Source of the DNA: Manis javanica
Lineage: Eukaryota; Chordata; Mammalia; Pholidota; Manidae
Assembly (NCBI RefSeq): GCF_040802235.1
Contig: NC_133157.1
Location: 36,484,501-36,548,500, forward strand
Direction of reading: 5' to 3'
DNA length: 64,000 bases
The position numbers and the translations under genes were made by a program. Numbering within the stretch: position 1 is the stretch's first letter; each line of letters begins with the position of its first letter. The notes under the pieces are model-generated. The model did no database searches and was not told where the DNA came from. It worked only from the letters and a program-made list of their open reading frames with translations. Positions 10,483-22,732 of the stretch are shown here, in pieces.

Positions 10483-12891
10483 GGGGGAGGGGCTCAATAT
10501 GGCTGCATGAGTAGGGCGGCAGAAATCTCCTCCCAAAACCATATATATTTTTGAAAATACAACAAATACAACTATTCCTAAAAGAGAGACCAGAAGATAC
10601 AGTACAACAGCCAGGCTACATCTACCTCTGCAAGAACTCAGCATCTCACGAAGGGGGTAAGATACAAAGCCATGACCCGGTGGGACCCAAGCAGTCCACC
10701 CACCCCAGCTCACCGGCAGGAGGAAAAGACTCAGAGTGGGGAGGGAGTGGAAGCACAGGACTACTAAATAACAAGCCCTAGTAATCTGCACCGGGAGCAC
10801 AGACACACATTGCATGGTGTACTGGATATTAGAGAAAAGTAAAAGTAAAATCTGAGATGGAGACTGCAAGCAGGTCCCCAAGGCTGGCTCCCCTGGGACA
10901 AAAAAAAAAGAGGGTGCTTTTTAAAAGTCTTAAAGGACAAGGGCTCAACAGATGAACAAAATCATCCCAGTACACTTAGCCAAGCAGGTTGGGAATCTTG
11001 AGGAACTTTGGGCCCCCTAACTCCCCCGGGGGGTAAAGCAGCCCCAAAGCTCCTCACGGCAATAAGCAGCCTGCCATTTGTTCCCCTTCGTTGGTGATGC
11101 AAGCAGACCGGCTGACCTGCCACAGCTGCGGAGCAGTTGGAGAGCGGCCCTGCCCACAGCAACCACACAGTCTCCTCCCAGTGCACAGCTAACCGGGACA
11201 GATGGAGGAAGCCAGAGCAAGGTCCTGAAGGCATGAAGGGGTGCTGTTCTCGCAGGAGAACACACCCAGCATGTCTGCCAACCCCCCACAGTACACTGAA
11301 CTATTCCAAGGGGTGCCCCACCCATGGCAACTCAGGAGATTATCCCATAGACTGCCTCCCAGTGTGTGAGTAACTGGCATAGGCAGCGAAAGCTGGAGTA
11401 AGGATGGAAAGGCAAAAAGGGGTGCCATTCTCAAAGGAGAACACACCTGGTGTGGCTGTGACCCCCTGCAGGGGGCTAGGCTTTCCAGAGGGTGGCCTCA
11501 TTCATGGCAGCTCAGGAGTTTATCCCAGAGATGGCACACAGTGTGTGGGTAGACAGCACAGGCAGCGTAGAAGGACAAGGTGACCAACAATCAGGAAGGG
11601 ACTTTGTTCTCCCAGCTGACACATGCACCACCTAAGTCATGAAACCATAAAACTCTTTGAAAAAAACATAGGCAAAAGTCTTTTGGACATAAACATGAGC
11701 AACTTCTTCATGAACATATCTCCCTGGGCAAGAGAAACAAAAGCAAAAATGAGCAAGTGGGACTATATCAAGCTGAAAAACTTCTGTACCGCAAAGGACA
11801 CCAACAATCAAACAGAAAGGCATCCTATAGTATGGGAGAATATATTCATTAATGACAGATCCAATAAAGGGTTGACATTCAAAATATATAAAGAGCTCAC
11901 GCACCTCAACAAACAAAAAGCAAATAATCCAATTAAAAAATGGGAATAGGATCTGAACAGACAGTTCTCCAAAGAAGAAATTCAGATGGCCAACAGACAC
12001 ATGAAAAGATGCTCCACATCACTAATCATCAGAAAAATACAGATTAAAACCACAATGAGATATCACCTCAGACCAGTTAGGATGGCCACCATCCAAAAGA
12101 CAAACAACAACAAATTTGGCAAGGTTGTGGAGAAAGAGGAACTCTCCTACACTGCTGGTGGTAATGTAAATTAGTTCAACCATTGTGGAAAGCAGTATGG
12201 AGGTTCCTCAAAAAAGTAGAAATAGAAATACCATTTGACCCAGGAATTCCACTCCTAGGAATTTACCCAAGAATGCACCAGCCCAGTTTCAAAAAGACAT
12301 GTGCACCCCTATGTTTATTGCAGCACTATTTACAATAGCCAAGAAATGAAAGCAACCTAAGTGTCCATCAGTAGATGAATGGATAAAGAAGATGTGGTAC
12401 ATATGCACAATGGAAATTATTCAGCCATAAGAAGAAAACAAATCCTACCATTTGCAACAACATGGATGGAGCTAGAGGGTATTATGCTCAGTGAAATAAA
12501 CCAGGTGGAAAAAGACAAGTATCAAGTGATTTCACTCATCTGTGGAGTATAAGAACAAAAAAAAAAAACTGAAGGAACAAAACAGCAGCAGACTCACAGA
12601 ACCCAAGAGTGGACTAACAGTTACCAAAGGGAAAGGGACTGGGGAGGATGGGTGGGAAGGGAGGGACAAGGGGGAAAAAGGGGCATTACAATTAGCAGAC
12701 ATAATGTAGGGCTGGGGCTCGGGGAGGGCTGTACAACACAGAGAAGACAGGTAGTGGTTCTATAGCATCTTACTACACTGATGGACAGTGACTGTAAAGG
12801 GGTATGTGGTGGGGACTTGATGATGGGGGGAGTCTGTTGCTCATGTAATTGTAGATTAATGATACAAAAAAAAAGAAAAAATCTCTGTAAA
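10483..12891 (+). mobile_element. L1 with complete-looking 5' end and large internal deletion
   Basis: It begins gggggaggggctcaatatgg, the typical start of a mammalian L1 5' UTR, and runs about 1.1 kb of 5' UTR to about 11,622. It then jumps straight to the ORF2 C-terminal region (11,623 to about 12,550) and 3' UTR, ending in an A-rich tail. ORF1 and most of ORF2 are absent. AAAAATGCTTAATAT (10468-10482) and AAAAATGCTGGATAT (12892-12906) flank it, a 13/15 target-site duplication, so the whole structure is one insertion. The residual ORF2 has stops. Confidence 0.85.
11100..11622 (+). repeat. About 180-bp tandem units in the L1 5' UTR
   Basis: Landmarks recur at 180-181 bp: gagaacacacc at 11256 and 11437, and ggcaactcaggaga / ggcagctcaggagt at 11326 and 11506. 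A third partial unit ends near 11,620. This is a monomer-like repeat inside the L1 promoter region. Confidence 0.7.
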
Positions 12892-12939
12892 AAAAATGCT
12901 GGATATGTTCTAAGTAATGTTTTACATCCATCTTTGCAT

Positions 12940-13090
12940 TTACTTCTCTTCGTAGTCCCATAAGGTACAGAATATTATTAACCAAATTTACAGTGAAGGA
13001 AACAGGTTTAGAGAGTGGGAGTTATTGCTCAGCACCATTAGTTTTCAAATCCAAGTCCACCTGTCTCCAAAACCAGTGCTCTAAAACAGC
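12940..13090 (-). repeat. MIR SINE
   Basis: Antisense MIR: tcccataaggtacagaatattatt, aagttgaaggaaaca-like core, then aaaccagtgctct. Confidence 0.5.
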
Positions 13091-15250
13091 ACACCACATT
13101 GCCCATCGGAGCTCTCCTGTGCTTCTTTGAACTGAGGCAGAGGCCCATCACTTTGGGACCACTCTTAGCAAGAAGAGATGGTCCCAGTTTCCTCACGTAT
13201 GTGATAAGGGAGTCAGATTGGCCTATCTCTGAAGGCCCTAAATTTGGTTTCTGTTTCCACTGGCAAGGCAAAGAGCCAAGTTCTGTGTTAAGCACAGCTA
13301 ATTCTGTGTTGTCCAAACTGCTTCCTAAAAATACCCCCTAAAATTAAGCTCTTTATGGTGTGCTTCAGACATTGAGTCTTCATATTATAGGGATCCTTGC
13401 TTTATCTGTACCTCTGAGCCCCAGAAACAGCCTGACCATCGGGTGATTATAACTCTTGTGACTCTAACTCAGGCCAGAAGATATATCAGGAAAAAGAGAA
13501 GAATTTCCAACTTCTGAGAGCAATTGGAAAAGAAAAACTCTGAGCTCACGCTGATTCCCTGGGGTTGTCATACTCAGAAACACAGTGAAGTTCTTGTAAA
13601 TTGCACACAGAGGAAAGAACAAAGTCCAACTTAATGGACTTCGTGCCTTGAACAGCTGGAGTTCAGAACAAGAGGAACGGGTTACTCCTGTGAAGAAGGG
13701 AGTGCAGTGGAAGGCTGGGAGTGGAGGGATGGGAGGCAGATCAGTCTGAAAAACGGCTAGGTAGAGTGAGCAGTAGCATACAAGAAAGAGAAGTTGACAA
13801 AAGTAGGCCACCCTTTGAGGTACATCTCTTTTCTACTCCCCTTGCCCTTATCTTTAGCTGTTTTCTTTCTTCCCAGTACTCTTAAGAGAGTAGGAGTAGA
13901 TGAGATTGAAGAGACATTGCTGCTCAATGGCAAAAAAAAAAAAAAAAGAATAACTTAATCCTTAATCCCAAGTTTCTCTTCTTCCCAAACAGCCCACAGT
14001 TAGTCTCATTCTAGATGGTAAATAGGGATCTGAAAAATCAATTTTTGCTCATGAATTTTCATTACAGAGAATAAATTTTAACCATATCCATATACTATCT
14101 TTACTAGAATTCTGCTATGTCATTAACCTGCATTTAAGTGTAGAAAAGATATTCCCTGATGACTCAGCCTTGAACTTAAGTCAGGTCTGCAAAAGGGAGA
14201 TAAAACTGCAAAAGTCTCCTGAAACTTCAGTCCTTCCGCCAGAATAGATTTCCACCCAGATGCAGCTCTTGGATATTGGTTGGTGGCCAAGAGTGAGCTG
14301 ATGTCAAATGGTCCTTTGATGTTTGCCAGTCCCCGGGGTATCAGGAACACAGCTGGGTGGGGAGGATTTCTGCTTAGATCCATCACTCACCCCTACTCTT
14401 TGACAAAAGTGATTCCATAGCGAGACGGTAGGGAATGGAGAATGGGGAAGGCTGGCAACAGGAAGGACAGGCCAGATGAGCATGTGTTCCTCCACCAGAG
14501 CAGGGGCTCACACATCAAAGCAGGGCACAGATGGTCTTCCAAGTAATTAGAGAAATTAAATCCCCAGAATTTTTAAGTCTCTGTACAGCCAGATTGCTTT
14601 AAAAAGAGGAAGGGGGAAGAGAGGAAAGAAGGGAGGGAGGGAGAAAGAAAGACATGGAAGATGTGAAATGCCCTTTGAATCTTTGGGCTAAGTGCTGCAT
14701 CTTGACATTCCTTCCCAGAATCACTAGGGTTTCTCTTCTCCCTCTTTTACAATTTCCTGAATCATGTTTCATCTTTTGCCTCCTCCTCTAGCCTCACCTT
14801 TTCCCATCTGGCTCATATATTAGGGAGAATTAGCTGAAATATGATCTCTTGGTTGCAGCCAGAAATTTCTGTTATGGGTTCTTGCTGATTATTTCAGTTG
14901 AGTTCCCATTAACAGAAAAACTCCATTATCAAATTACTCAGTAAAGACTTGACCTAGGAGCGTGGGATAGTGATTCCACTGGATGCTGACCCCAGCCTTA
15001 ACTAGCTGTGAAAAGTAAGGAACCCTTTGTCCTTAGTACCTACTATACACTCATGGTAATAGTTGTGCAGGATCTGGTGTAGGAGATACCCCTTGCTCTG
15101 GCGAAGGAAAGGGGACTTTAAAAAGGACCAGAGGATCAACACCCTTAACAGACCTACTTGTGCCTAGAATAACTTCTGAGAGTGTTCTGGGCCTTTGTGA
15201 GTTCTGATCTAGCTGCTACAGAGGGTAAACAGTATCCCTAACAACTGGAA
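13091..15250. other. Intergenic stretch, no gene recognised
   Basis: It holds a poly-A run (13,931-13,945) and a purine-rich GA/GGGA stretch (about 14,606-14,655). A weak MIR-like trace lies near 13,190-13,250. Nothing else I can name. Confidence 0.5.
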
Positions 15251-15254
15251 TTGT

Positions 15255-15460
15255 GTGGCAATTGATGTGATTTGTCTTGCATCTGCCACCAATTGATTGT
15301 GTAGCTTTTGCAAGTTGCCTTATCTATCTGATACTCAGATTCCTCCTCTGTAAAATGGGAATGATACTGTCTACTTCTCAGGGTTTTTGAAAGGGTCAAG
15401 CAGAATAGTGCTGTGATAGTGTTTTGAAAGGCATAAAGGGTTATAAACTTAAATATGATA
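15255..15460 (+). repeat. MIR SINE
   Basis: Sense MIR core: 'tgtgtagcttttgcaagttgcc', 'cagattcctcctctgtaaaa', 'tgggaatgatactgtctac'. Confidence 0.65.
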
Positions 15461-15948
15461 TTTCTGCCTCTCCCCAATCATTCTTTTATATTTTAAATGT
15501 GTACATGGGTCCCTCCACCCAGATGTTTACTCCTGGGAGAAGGAAGTGGAACTGATGATTTCAGAAGGCACCAAACATGGACTGAAATGAATTTGAAGAG
15601 ATATGGATCACTGGGTCATGATTTAACAGGTTCATTGGGTGGCAGTGGTGGGGGCAGGGTGGGGGGTTTTGCTCATTCATACAACAAATAAGGCAGAAGT
15701 GAAGGTATCCTTTTCTATTGCCACAACAGCTTGTAAAGGCCTCTAGCCAATAGCTTTATCTGACTACCACGCTGAGCAATCAACTGGTGCCAGGGCAGGA
15801 GAAAAACAGTTGCTGCTCTGCTGTTTGTGTGGACTTCTGGATGCTGGTTTGGCAGATTTTAAAAAACATCTCCAACTGCCTAGAAGGACCATTCACATTC
15901 ACAAGGTTAAAATGTAGCAATTACTTGCTTTTCATCAGACAAGCAAAT

Positions 15949-16113
15949 TTTTTTAATTTTTATATTTAATTAAGGTATCATTGCTTTACAATCTTATGAA
16001 ACTTTCACATGAGCAACATTGTGGTTTCAACATTCACCCATATATCAAGCCCCCACCCTCAACACTTTGCAGTCACTGTCTATCAGCATAGTAAGATGCT
16101 ATAGAGTCATTAC
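15949..16113 (-). mobile_element. Short 5'-truncated L1 insertion with exact target-site duplication
   Basis: 165 bp of the young L1 family's 3' UTR in antisense (ttaattaaggtatcattgct to agtaagatgctatagagtca). It is flanked by identical TCAGACAAGCAAAT at 15935-15948 and 16114-16127. Confidence 0.9.
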
Positions 16114-16339
16114 TCAGACAAGCAAATATTTTTTAAAATTATAATATGCAGTTTTGGTTGGGATATGGGAAAATGGGCACTCTCACAAGGAAAGTGAAAA
16201 TTAATAGACTCTTTGGAGAATAATGTGGCCATAACCTTTCCACTCCAACCCAAATTTCACAAGAAAACTGAGCTATGGAAAGGAAGAGAGATCTATCTAA
16301 ATCCAGAAAGTCCATTTTGTAATAATTCTTAACATATTT

Positions 16340-16510
16340 AAAGATTTTACAATTTATATATGTGATCTTATATAATCCTCAGTATAATCCAATAGCGTTT
16401 ATGTAATCATATCTCCATTTGATAGATAAGGAAACCAAGGTTCAGATTTATTTCCATGATTTGTTCAAAGTCTCATTCTTAGTAAGTGTTGAAGGCAGGA
16501 TTAGGAACCT
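16340..16510 (-). repeat. MIR SINE
   Basis: Antisense MIR core: 'gatcttatataatcctcag', 'agataaggaaaccaaggttc', then a degraded tRNA-derived head. Confidence 0.55.
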
Positions 16511-18242
16511 TAAATTACAGTTGGTACCTTTTCCCCACACAGCAAAGTGAACAGACATCATCAAGGAGGGCACTTCTTACTAGAAGGGACCAACAATACT
16601 TTCTGGAATAAGATGGAGCATCAGCAAATTTTTCAAAAAGAAGCATCTGGGTAGACACAGCATCTGCCAAAGGGACACTTAAGAGAGCTGACAAATGAGT
16701 TTGATATCCCCTGCGGTTTGTCAAAATTTGTTTGGTTGCAAGTGACAGAGGCTCTATTCAACCTAAGCATGTTCCCAGACAAAGTCATCAGGGTTGGTTT
16801 CTATCTCTTGGTTTTGTTTTCCTCAATGTTAACTTTATTCTTAGATAGGCTTCCTGCAGGGGATGGCAAAGCGACCCCAGCAGCTCCAGCCTTATATTCT
16901 TCTGGTATAGTAACTCCAGCATTATGAAAACTTTTTTTCCCAATACCTCCAACTTTGGCCAGAACTAAATTATGTATCCAGTTCTAGAGTCCAATGGCTG
17001 GGTCAGCCCCAGGCCAAGCCACATGAACTGAAATTAAGAGTAAAATTGGGATTCTGTTGCCAAAAGCATAAATACTGGGAAGACCAAAACAATTCTTACA
17101 ATACCCTGTAAGTTACATAGAGAAGTGAGAACGGTTGATAGAAAAAGGAAACACAGCATTTGTGATTCCCACATGGAGGACTTCCTAAAAAATGCCCATT
17201 TATGGAAAGAGAAAGCTTCCCAGGAGCAGACAGCTCCTGTATTCTGTACAAAGATGGCTGTATAAAGAAATCAATACCTCTGCCCACTGTGACCAAGAAG
17301 ATGTGCCCATCCACTGTGTGGCCAGATGCCTACTGCCTCGTTGTGCTCAGAGGAGAGTCTCTGAGGGAGGAAATAGTTTCCATCCCTAGGACTGCTTCAC
17401 TGGAGGCTGAACTAAGCAGGAAAAACACACAAGATATGCATCTGTTGGTATGTCTGGAGCTAAAAATCTAGAACCAGTGGGATATGAAGAGGAAGTGTGT
17501 GTTTGTGTGTGTGTATACATTTATGTATAATTACAGGAAAAGTTAGAAGAGACGAAGGGGAGGAAAGAAGGAAGAAAAGACAGAGAGAGTTTGGCTTTGT
17601 AAGTACGTTTTATATTCTTTCTTATTGCCTTTCTTCTCTTCCTCCTGCTGTTATTACTTAGGATGTTAACTAGATGGAGACAAAAATATCAGTGGCTAAA
17701 TCAAGGTAGAATTTCTGTTTCTCTCCCATGTAAAAGTCTGATCTGATAGACCATGAAGAGCTGGTCAGGGGTTCTGTTCCCCAAGGTCCTCCTGGACTCA
17801 GTGCTGTCCATCTTGTTACTCTACCAATGGGATTACTTTTGTCCACAGGGTCAAAGCTGACTCACCATTGCTACATCCCAAAGAGAGGAAGAGAAGTGCA
17901 AACAGCTTCCTATTTAAAGGTGTGGCCCGAGTGTTGCCAACACCACTTTGGCTCACTTCCCTTTGGGCCAGAATGTAGTCACATTGTCTAGCAGCAAGAG
18001 AGGTAAACATGTAGGATAGCGGACTGCCAAATGCCCAGCTAAATTTAGAGAGGATCCATTTCTAACTGAAAGATAGGAATACTAAGAAACAATTAGTTTC
18101 CCATCCAAGCAGAGCCATTTTCCTTTCAGTTCCTACCCATCTCTCTCCCTTGAAACCCTCTAAATCTTTCAAGAATTGGCTTATGCGACCTCCCTTAAGA
18201 AGGCATTCCTGATCCTCTTCCTCCAACTGAGTTCCCATGGTC
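16511..18242. other. Intergenic stretch, no gene recognised
   Basis: Contains a short GT-rich run near 17,494-17,515 and a purine-rich stretch at about 17,540-17,590. The open frames at 16,718-17,471 are short and have no recognisable domain. Confidence 0.5.
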
Positions 18243-18254
18243 CTTTTCATACTT

Positions 18255-18442
18255 TTTTTAAATTAAGGTATTATTGATATACACTCTTATGAAGGTTTCA
18301 CATGGAAAAACAATGTGGTTACTACATCTATCCATGTTATCGAGTCCCCCCCACACCCCACTGCAGTCACTGCCCATCAGTGTAGTAAGATGCCATAGAG
18401 TCACTATTTGCCTTCTCTGTGCTACACTGGCTTCCCCATGAT
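18255..18442 (-). mobile_element. Short 5'-truncated L1 insertion, antisense
   Basis: Young-family L1 3' UTR in antisense (aattaaggtattattgata to ctgtgctacactggcttcc). Near-identical CTTTTCATACTT (about 18,243-18,254) and CTTTTCACACTT (about 18,443-18,454) flank it as the target-site duplication. Confidence 0.85.
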
Positions 18443-18570
18443 CTTTTCACACTTCTTATGGCCCTTAGACTGTCTAGTATTTTAGTTAGATGGGTCCTCT
18501 ATTAGTCTATGAGCTCGTTAAGGGTAGGGATCACTGGCTTTATAAAATTTTTCAAAATTACTGGCATTTA

Positions 18571-18965
18571 AGAAGGAGAAAGACAAGTACCAAACGATTT
18601 CCCTCATTTGTGGAGTATAACAACAAAGCAAAACTGAAGGGACAAAATAGCAGCAGACTCACAGACTCCAAGAAGGGACTAGTGGTTACCAAAGGGGAGG
18701 GGTGAGGAGGGTGGTGGGGGGGGAGGAAGAAGGGGATTGAGGGGTGTTATGATTGGTACACATGGTGTGGGGGATGTCACGGGGAAGACAGTGTAGCACA
18801 GAGACGGCAAGTAGTGACTCTGTGGCATCTTACTACACTGATGGACAGTGACTGCAATGGAGTTGAGGGGGGGAACTTGATAATATTGGTGTTGTAGTAA
18901 CCACAATGTTTTTCATGTAAAAACCTGCATAAGAGTGTATATCAATGATACCTTAATAAAAAAAG
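18571..18965 (+). mobile_element. Short 5'-truncated L1 insertion, sense
   Basis: L1 3' UTR from agacaagtaccaaacgattt to tatatcaatgataccttaat with an A-tail. It is flanked by identical TTACTGGCATTTA at 18558-18570 and 18966-18978. Confidence 0.9.
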
Positions 18966-18978
18966 TTACTGGCATTTA

Positions 18979-20690
18979 TAAGGATGTCTTCCAACAGATC
19001 ACTAGAATATATAAAATAGCAGGGAATTCACCAAGAAGGGTTGCATAGAAACTATAGACACAAAACTTACATAGAGGAGCTGCTCCTCATTGTAGTTGGC
19101 TACTAATACTGTTTCAGGTCAAGAAATTAGTATCACATGATAAAATATTTTTACTGAAGATTTAAAGACACCATGGCACTTTCAAATTTAGTAATGTAAA
19201 TTCAGGATGTAAACAGAGCTGCAAGCTAGGAGCATCTCAGTGGTTCCCAAGACTACTCCTCATCATTTCTAATTTCAGAAATTCTGTCTATAGATTTAAG
19301 GATCCTGGCAGCATTTCAGCCCTAGAAAGCAGCTGCTTTACTGAGGAGTTGTTCATGATGACTCAGGCTTCGCAGGCAAGTATTCTGCTTCCCCACCGTC
19401 AGGCTGGTACCCTGGCCAGACTGCTGGGCTTCATTCTGGTGCTTGAAGGCAGGGTAAGTCAGATCTCTGCCATCCACCACACCCATCATATAGTAGAGCC
19501 TAAGAAAGATTACTGAATTAGCAAATTGTCTTCTTTCATGAATTTTGGAAGGTAAGTTGGAAATACCATTAGAATGTTGGAAAATTAGAAACCCCTAAAT
19601 ACTTCAGGTATTAATCTCCTAAAAGCAAGGATCTTCTCCTATAGAATCACATTCTAAAACTATAGTTTGACAGAGATTTCTTTAATACCTGGAAGGAAGA
19701 AAGAAAAAAAAATTAGAAAAGAAAAAACCCCAGGTCTTTGCTGTGATCTGTGTTGGACCACTCCTTCCAACCTGTTTACAGCTCTGCCTTAACCTCCACT
19801 TCCTGATTTCACTGAGCTTACCGGTCAGTTAAAGGTGAAAACCTGCGGTCTCCTCAGTTCTTCTCTAAGCACGTGTCCTTCTCTTCCCCTGTATGTGGCT
19901 TTCTAGATTCCCCAGTATACACACAAACCTTTCAAAACCCTTATTTCCCCCAAAAAACCTTAGATTTTTCTTCCCATGCTTTTGGTGTGTCTACTGTTTG
20001 CTCCAACTGTTATTTTTTGCCCAGGAAGCAGCAGTTTGTTCATTTGCCTTTCAATAATTTTAGGGGAAGTCTCTCTGTAGCCTCCACCCTGATAGAGTTC
20101 GAAGTTACAAGCAACAATGGAAAGCCCTTTACATCAGTCTTTCAGGGAAACCTCAATCAGGTAAAAAATACACTCAATTTCTTCAGAACAAGGACCACTC
20201 TGCTTCTTCCAGAAGCAGTTACCTACACTGGGAGCGTGGCCTGCAATCTTTAAGACTGTTGCTGCACCAGTGAGTAGGGTGGGGCTAGAGTAAATCAAGA
20301 CACTGCAAAGACGCCCTGTGTTTCAGTGGTCTTACTCCTGGTTAAACACTCATTTTGGTTCCTATAAACTTTCAACTGTCTCCCAGGATTCTGGTAAGGT
20401 TGAGAAAGGTTTTGCCATTTTTTTTCAGTGTCTCTGAGGAGGGATGGATCACACATTCTGCCATTTTTTCTGATGCCAGTCCAATCCTCCATGCCCTTTT
20501 ACTATGCTTAATCTGTATTTTTCATGCTGTTCTCTCAGTGAATTCCTTAGAACCAACTTGTAATTAACTACTTCTCTCTTTGACTCTGTCCATTTAAGAT
20601 AGTATGCCTAGTTCAGTGAGATTTTTTCCCCCTCTAATAACTACTTTTCAGTCCTTTCCAGGATTTCTAATTGATTGATTTATTTTGTTT
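18979..20690. other. Intergenic stretch, no gene recognised
   Basis: No repeat family that I can name. The longest open frame (19873-20253, +) has no recognisable domain and no splice or promoter context. I treat it as chance. Confidence 0.45.
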
Positions 20691-20694
20691 CTTT

Positions 20695-21494
20695 AACTTT
20701 CCATTTTGAAATAATTTTAAATTTACAGAAGGGTTACAAGATAGCATGGAGAGTTCCTGAATATTTTTTACCCAGCTTCCCCTAATGATAACTTCTTATA
20801 TAACCATGGCACATTTTCAAAAGTAAGAAATTAGCATGGACACAATACTATTAACTTTACTCTGATTTCCCCAACTTTATCACTAATGTCCTTTTTATGA
20901 TCAGAATCTAATCTAAGATACCTCCTTACCCCAGAACGACTCAGGAGACACGGGCCCACGCAAGAGATTTTATTATCTGAAAGAGAAAATGGCTGCCCCC
21001 AGAGAGAGGGAGCAGCAGCTCGTGGGTGAGGAAGCACGTTTTTAAGGAGTAGGGGTAGGGTGTGTTCTGCGTTGGTGATTGGATCTTAAGGGGTGGGGGT
21101 CTTAGCGCGCCAGAATTTGCCTTCAATACCATATTACATCTAGTTGCCAAATCTCCTTAGTCTCCTCCAATCTGTTACAGTTTCTCAGCCTTTCTTCTTT
21201 TTTCATGACCTTGGCAACTCTGAAGAGTGCTAGGCAGTTATGTTATAGAATATCCCTCAGTTTAGGTTTTTCTGATGTTTTCTCATTATCAAACTAGAGT
21301 TACAGATTTTTGGGAAGACTGCTGCAGAGGTGAAGTGCTCCCTTCTCATGTTATCTGACAAGGGAGTATATAATGTCAATCTGACTTAATATTATTGAAG
21401 TTAACCTTGATCACTTGGTTAAGGTTGATGTCTGCCAGGTTTCTCTACTATAGAGTTACTATTTTTCACTTTCTTTATTCTATGTATTAGAAGC
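20695..21494. mobile_element. Old L1M-type sequence interrupted by an LTR
   Basis: 20,695-20,920 (aaataattttaaatttacag, ttatataaccatggcacat) and 21,140-21,494 (gttgccaaatctccttagtc, ttcatgaccttggcaactc, gatcacttggttaaggttg) belong to one widespread old L1 3' region. They are separated by the LTR at about 20,925-21,135 and cut off at the right by the solo LTR at 21,499. Strand not assigned. Confidence 0.6.
20925..21135 (-). mobile_element. Gammaretrovirus-like LTR fragment
   Basis: Read on the minus strand: a ttaaaaacgtgc TATA-like site, gggggcagccattttctctttc, then AATAAAATCTCTTGC and a U5-like end. This is the layout of an ERV1 LTR. It sits inside the old L1 sequence. Exact ends and target-site duplication not resolved. 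Confidence 0.55.
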
Positions 21495-21498
21495 AAGT

Positions 21499-22653
21499 TT
21501 TTGTGGGGCAGCTGCATCTGGGGAGGTTTCTCCCTGTGAACTAGGTGAAACCTCAACCTGGACAGGTAAGAGTTCTCAAATCTGATCAAGAAAGAATTCT
21601 TGAACAGCTTGGATGAGTATAGGTAAGGAAGGAATTCATAAAGTGAGAGTAGAGCAAATGGCAGCAGCCCTGCAGGCAGCAGAGAGAAGGAAGAATGGAG
21701 GGAGGAAAGGGAAGCCCACTGAACTCCTGCTCAGCATAGGGCTAATCCCTTGCCAAATCCTGAAGCCAGAGTCACCTGGTGTCCAGTGTCCACTTGAATC
21801 TGCACAGTTGATAAATAAGCCCTCACCACCCGAAGACTTGGGAGAGCCACAGATCACTGGATGGAGTGCAATCATGTTCTGAAAACTTCCTAAAAGCAAA
21901 GAAAGGAGAATTTCAGGCAGGCTGGAAAAGAACAGGATTGTACAGGTGCAGTCCTGTCTGGGTCACCCAGGCAATGGAAATTGGCAAGACAAAATCAGAG
22001 ATCTTATTAGCCCTTCCCTACTTGCCCAAAGTAGAACAGAGAGAGAGAGAAGATGTGTGCTTTAGTCAAGAAAATCTAATGCAATAGCAAAGTAACAAAG
22101 ATGCTTATTGGGAGAGAGCAGACACAAAACACAGTAAATTGAGCTGCAAGGTGGCTTTAACGCAAAGCACACACTCGAAGAAAGGGGAGTGCAGGCAACC
22201 TCAGATAGAAGGCATACTTAAAGCTTCGGACTTGTGTCTTTAAAGGATTTCAAGAATGGGGCTGTGTCGGGGGGGTGGGGCCAAGGATCTACTTATGGTC
22301 TCATGAGGTCTATCTCAGGTGAGAGACATTGTCATCACTCATAGTTGGTTCTCTAGATGTTCTGTAAAATAAACTTAACACAAGGAATTTCTTGATTCTG
22401 TTCTCCAAGATAGTGGTTACCCTCAAGCAGTGGGAACATACCATTTAGGACTGCTTGTCCTACCTTAAGATAGGGTTGGTTATTGGCTGATTACTGTAAA
22501 ATATGTTAGGAATCTTACCTCCTAACTCCCTGGTTTTTAAAATAGAATCTTAACCTTAAGATGGAGTTCCTCTTCTTCTTACTGTTTATATCTTTTCATC
22601 ATAGGCAGAAAAAATTAATCATGATGCTTGTCCCGTGTCCTTGCTCTACCTCA
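21499..22653 (-). mobile_element. Solo LTR, copy 1 (ERV1-like)
   Basis: About 1,155 bp that align end to end with 40275-41732. Copy 2 on the minus strand has TG...CA ends. Here the + strand left end has decayed (TTTTGTGGGGCAGC against TGTTGCCGGGCAGC). A 4-bp AAGT flanks both sides (21495-21498, 22654-22657), as expected for class I ERVs. A TTAAAG/TATA-like box and a long U5-like part are visible. No coding capacity. Confidence 0.85.
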
Positions 22654-22732
22654 AAGTTACAAAGTCCAGTCTATCCTCAAAAAGAGGGAAATTAAGCTCC
22701 ACCTCCTGGAATCAAAGAACTTTTGGACATTA

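Noticed and set aside
10411-10881. 156-codon minus-strand frame
   Set aside because: It lies mostly antisense to an L1 5' UTR, so it is a by-product of that GC-rich sequence.
11623-12000. Opposed 108- and 122-codon frames
   Set aside because: The + frame is L1 ORF2 C-terminal sequence with stops. The minus frame is its shadow.
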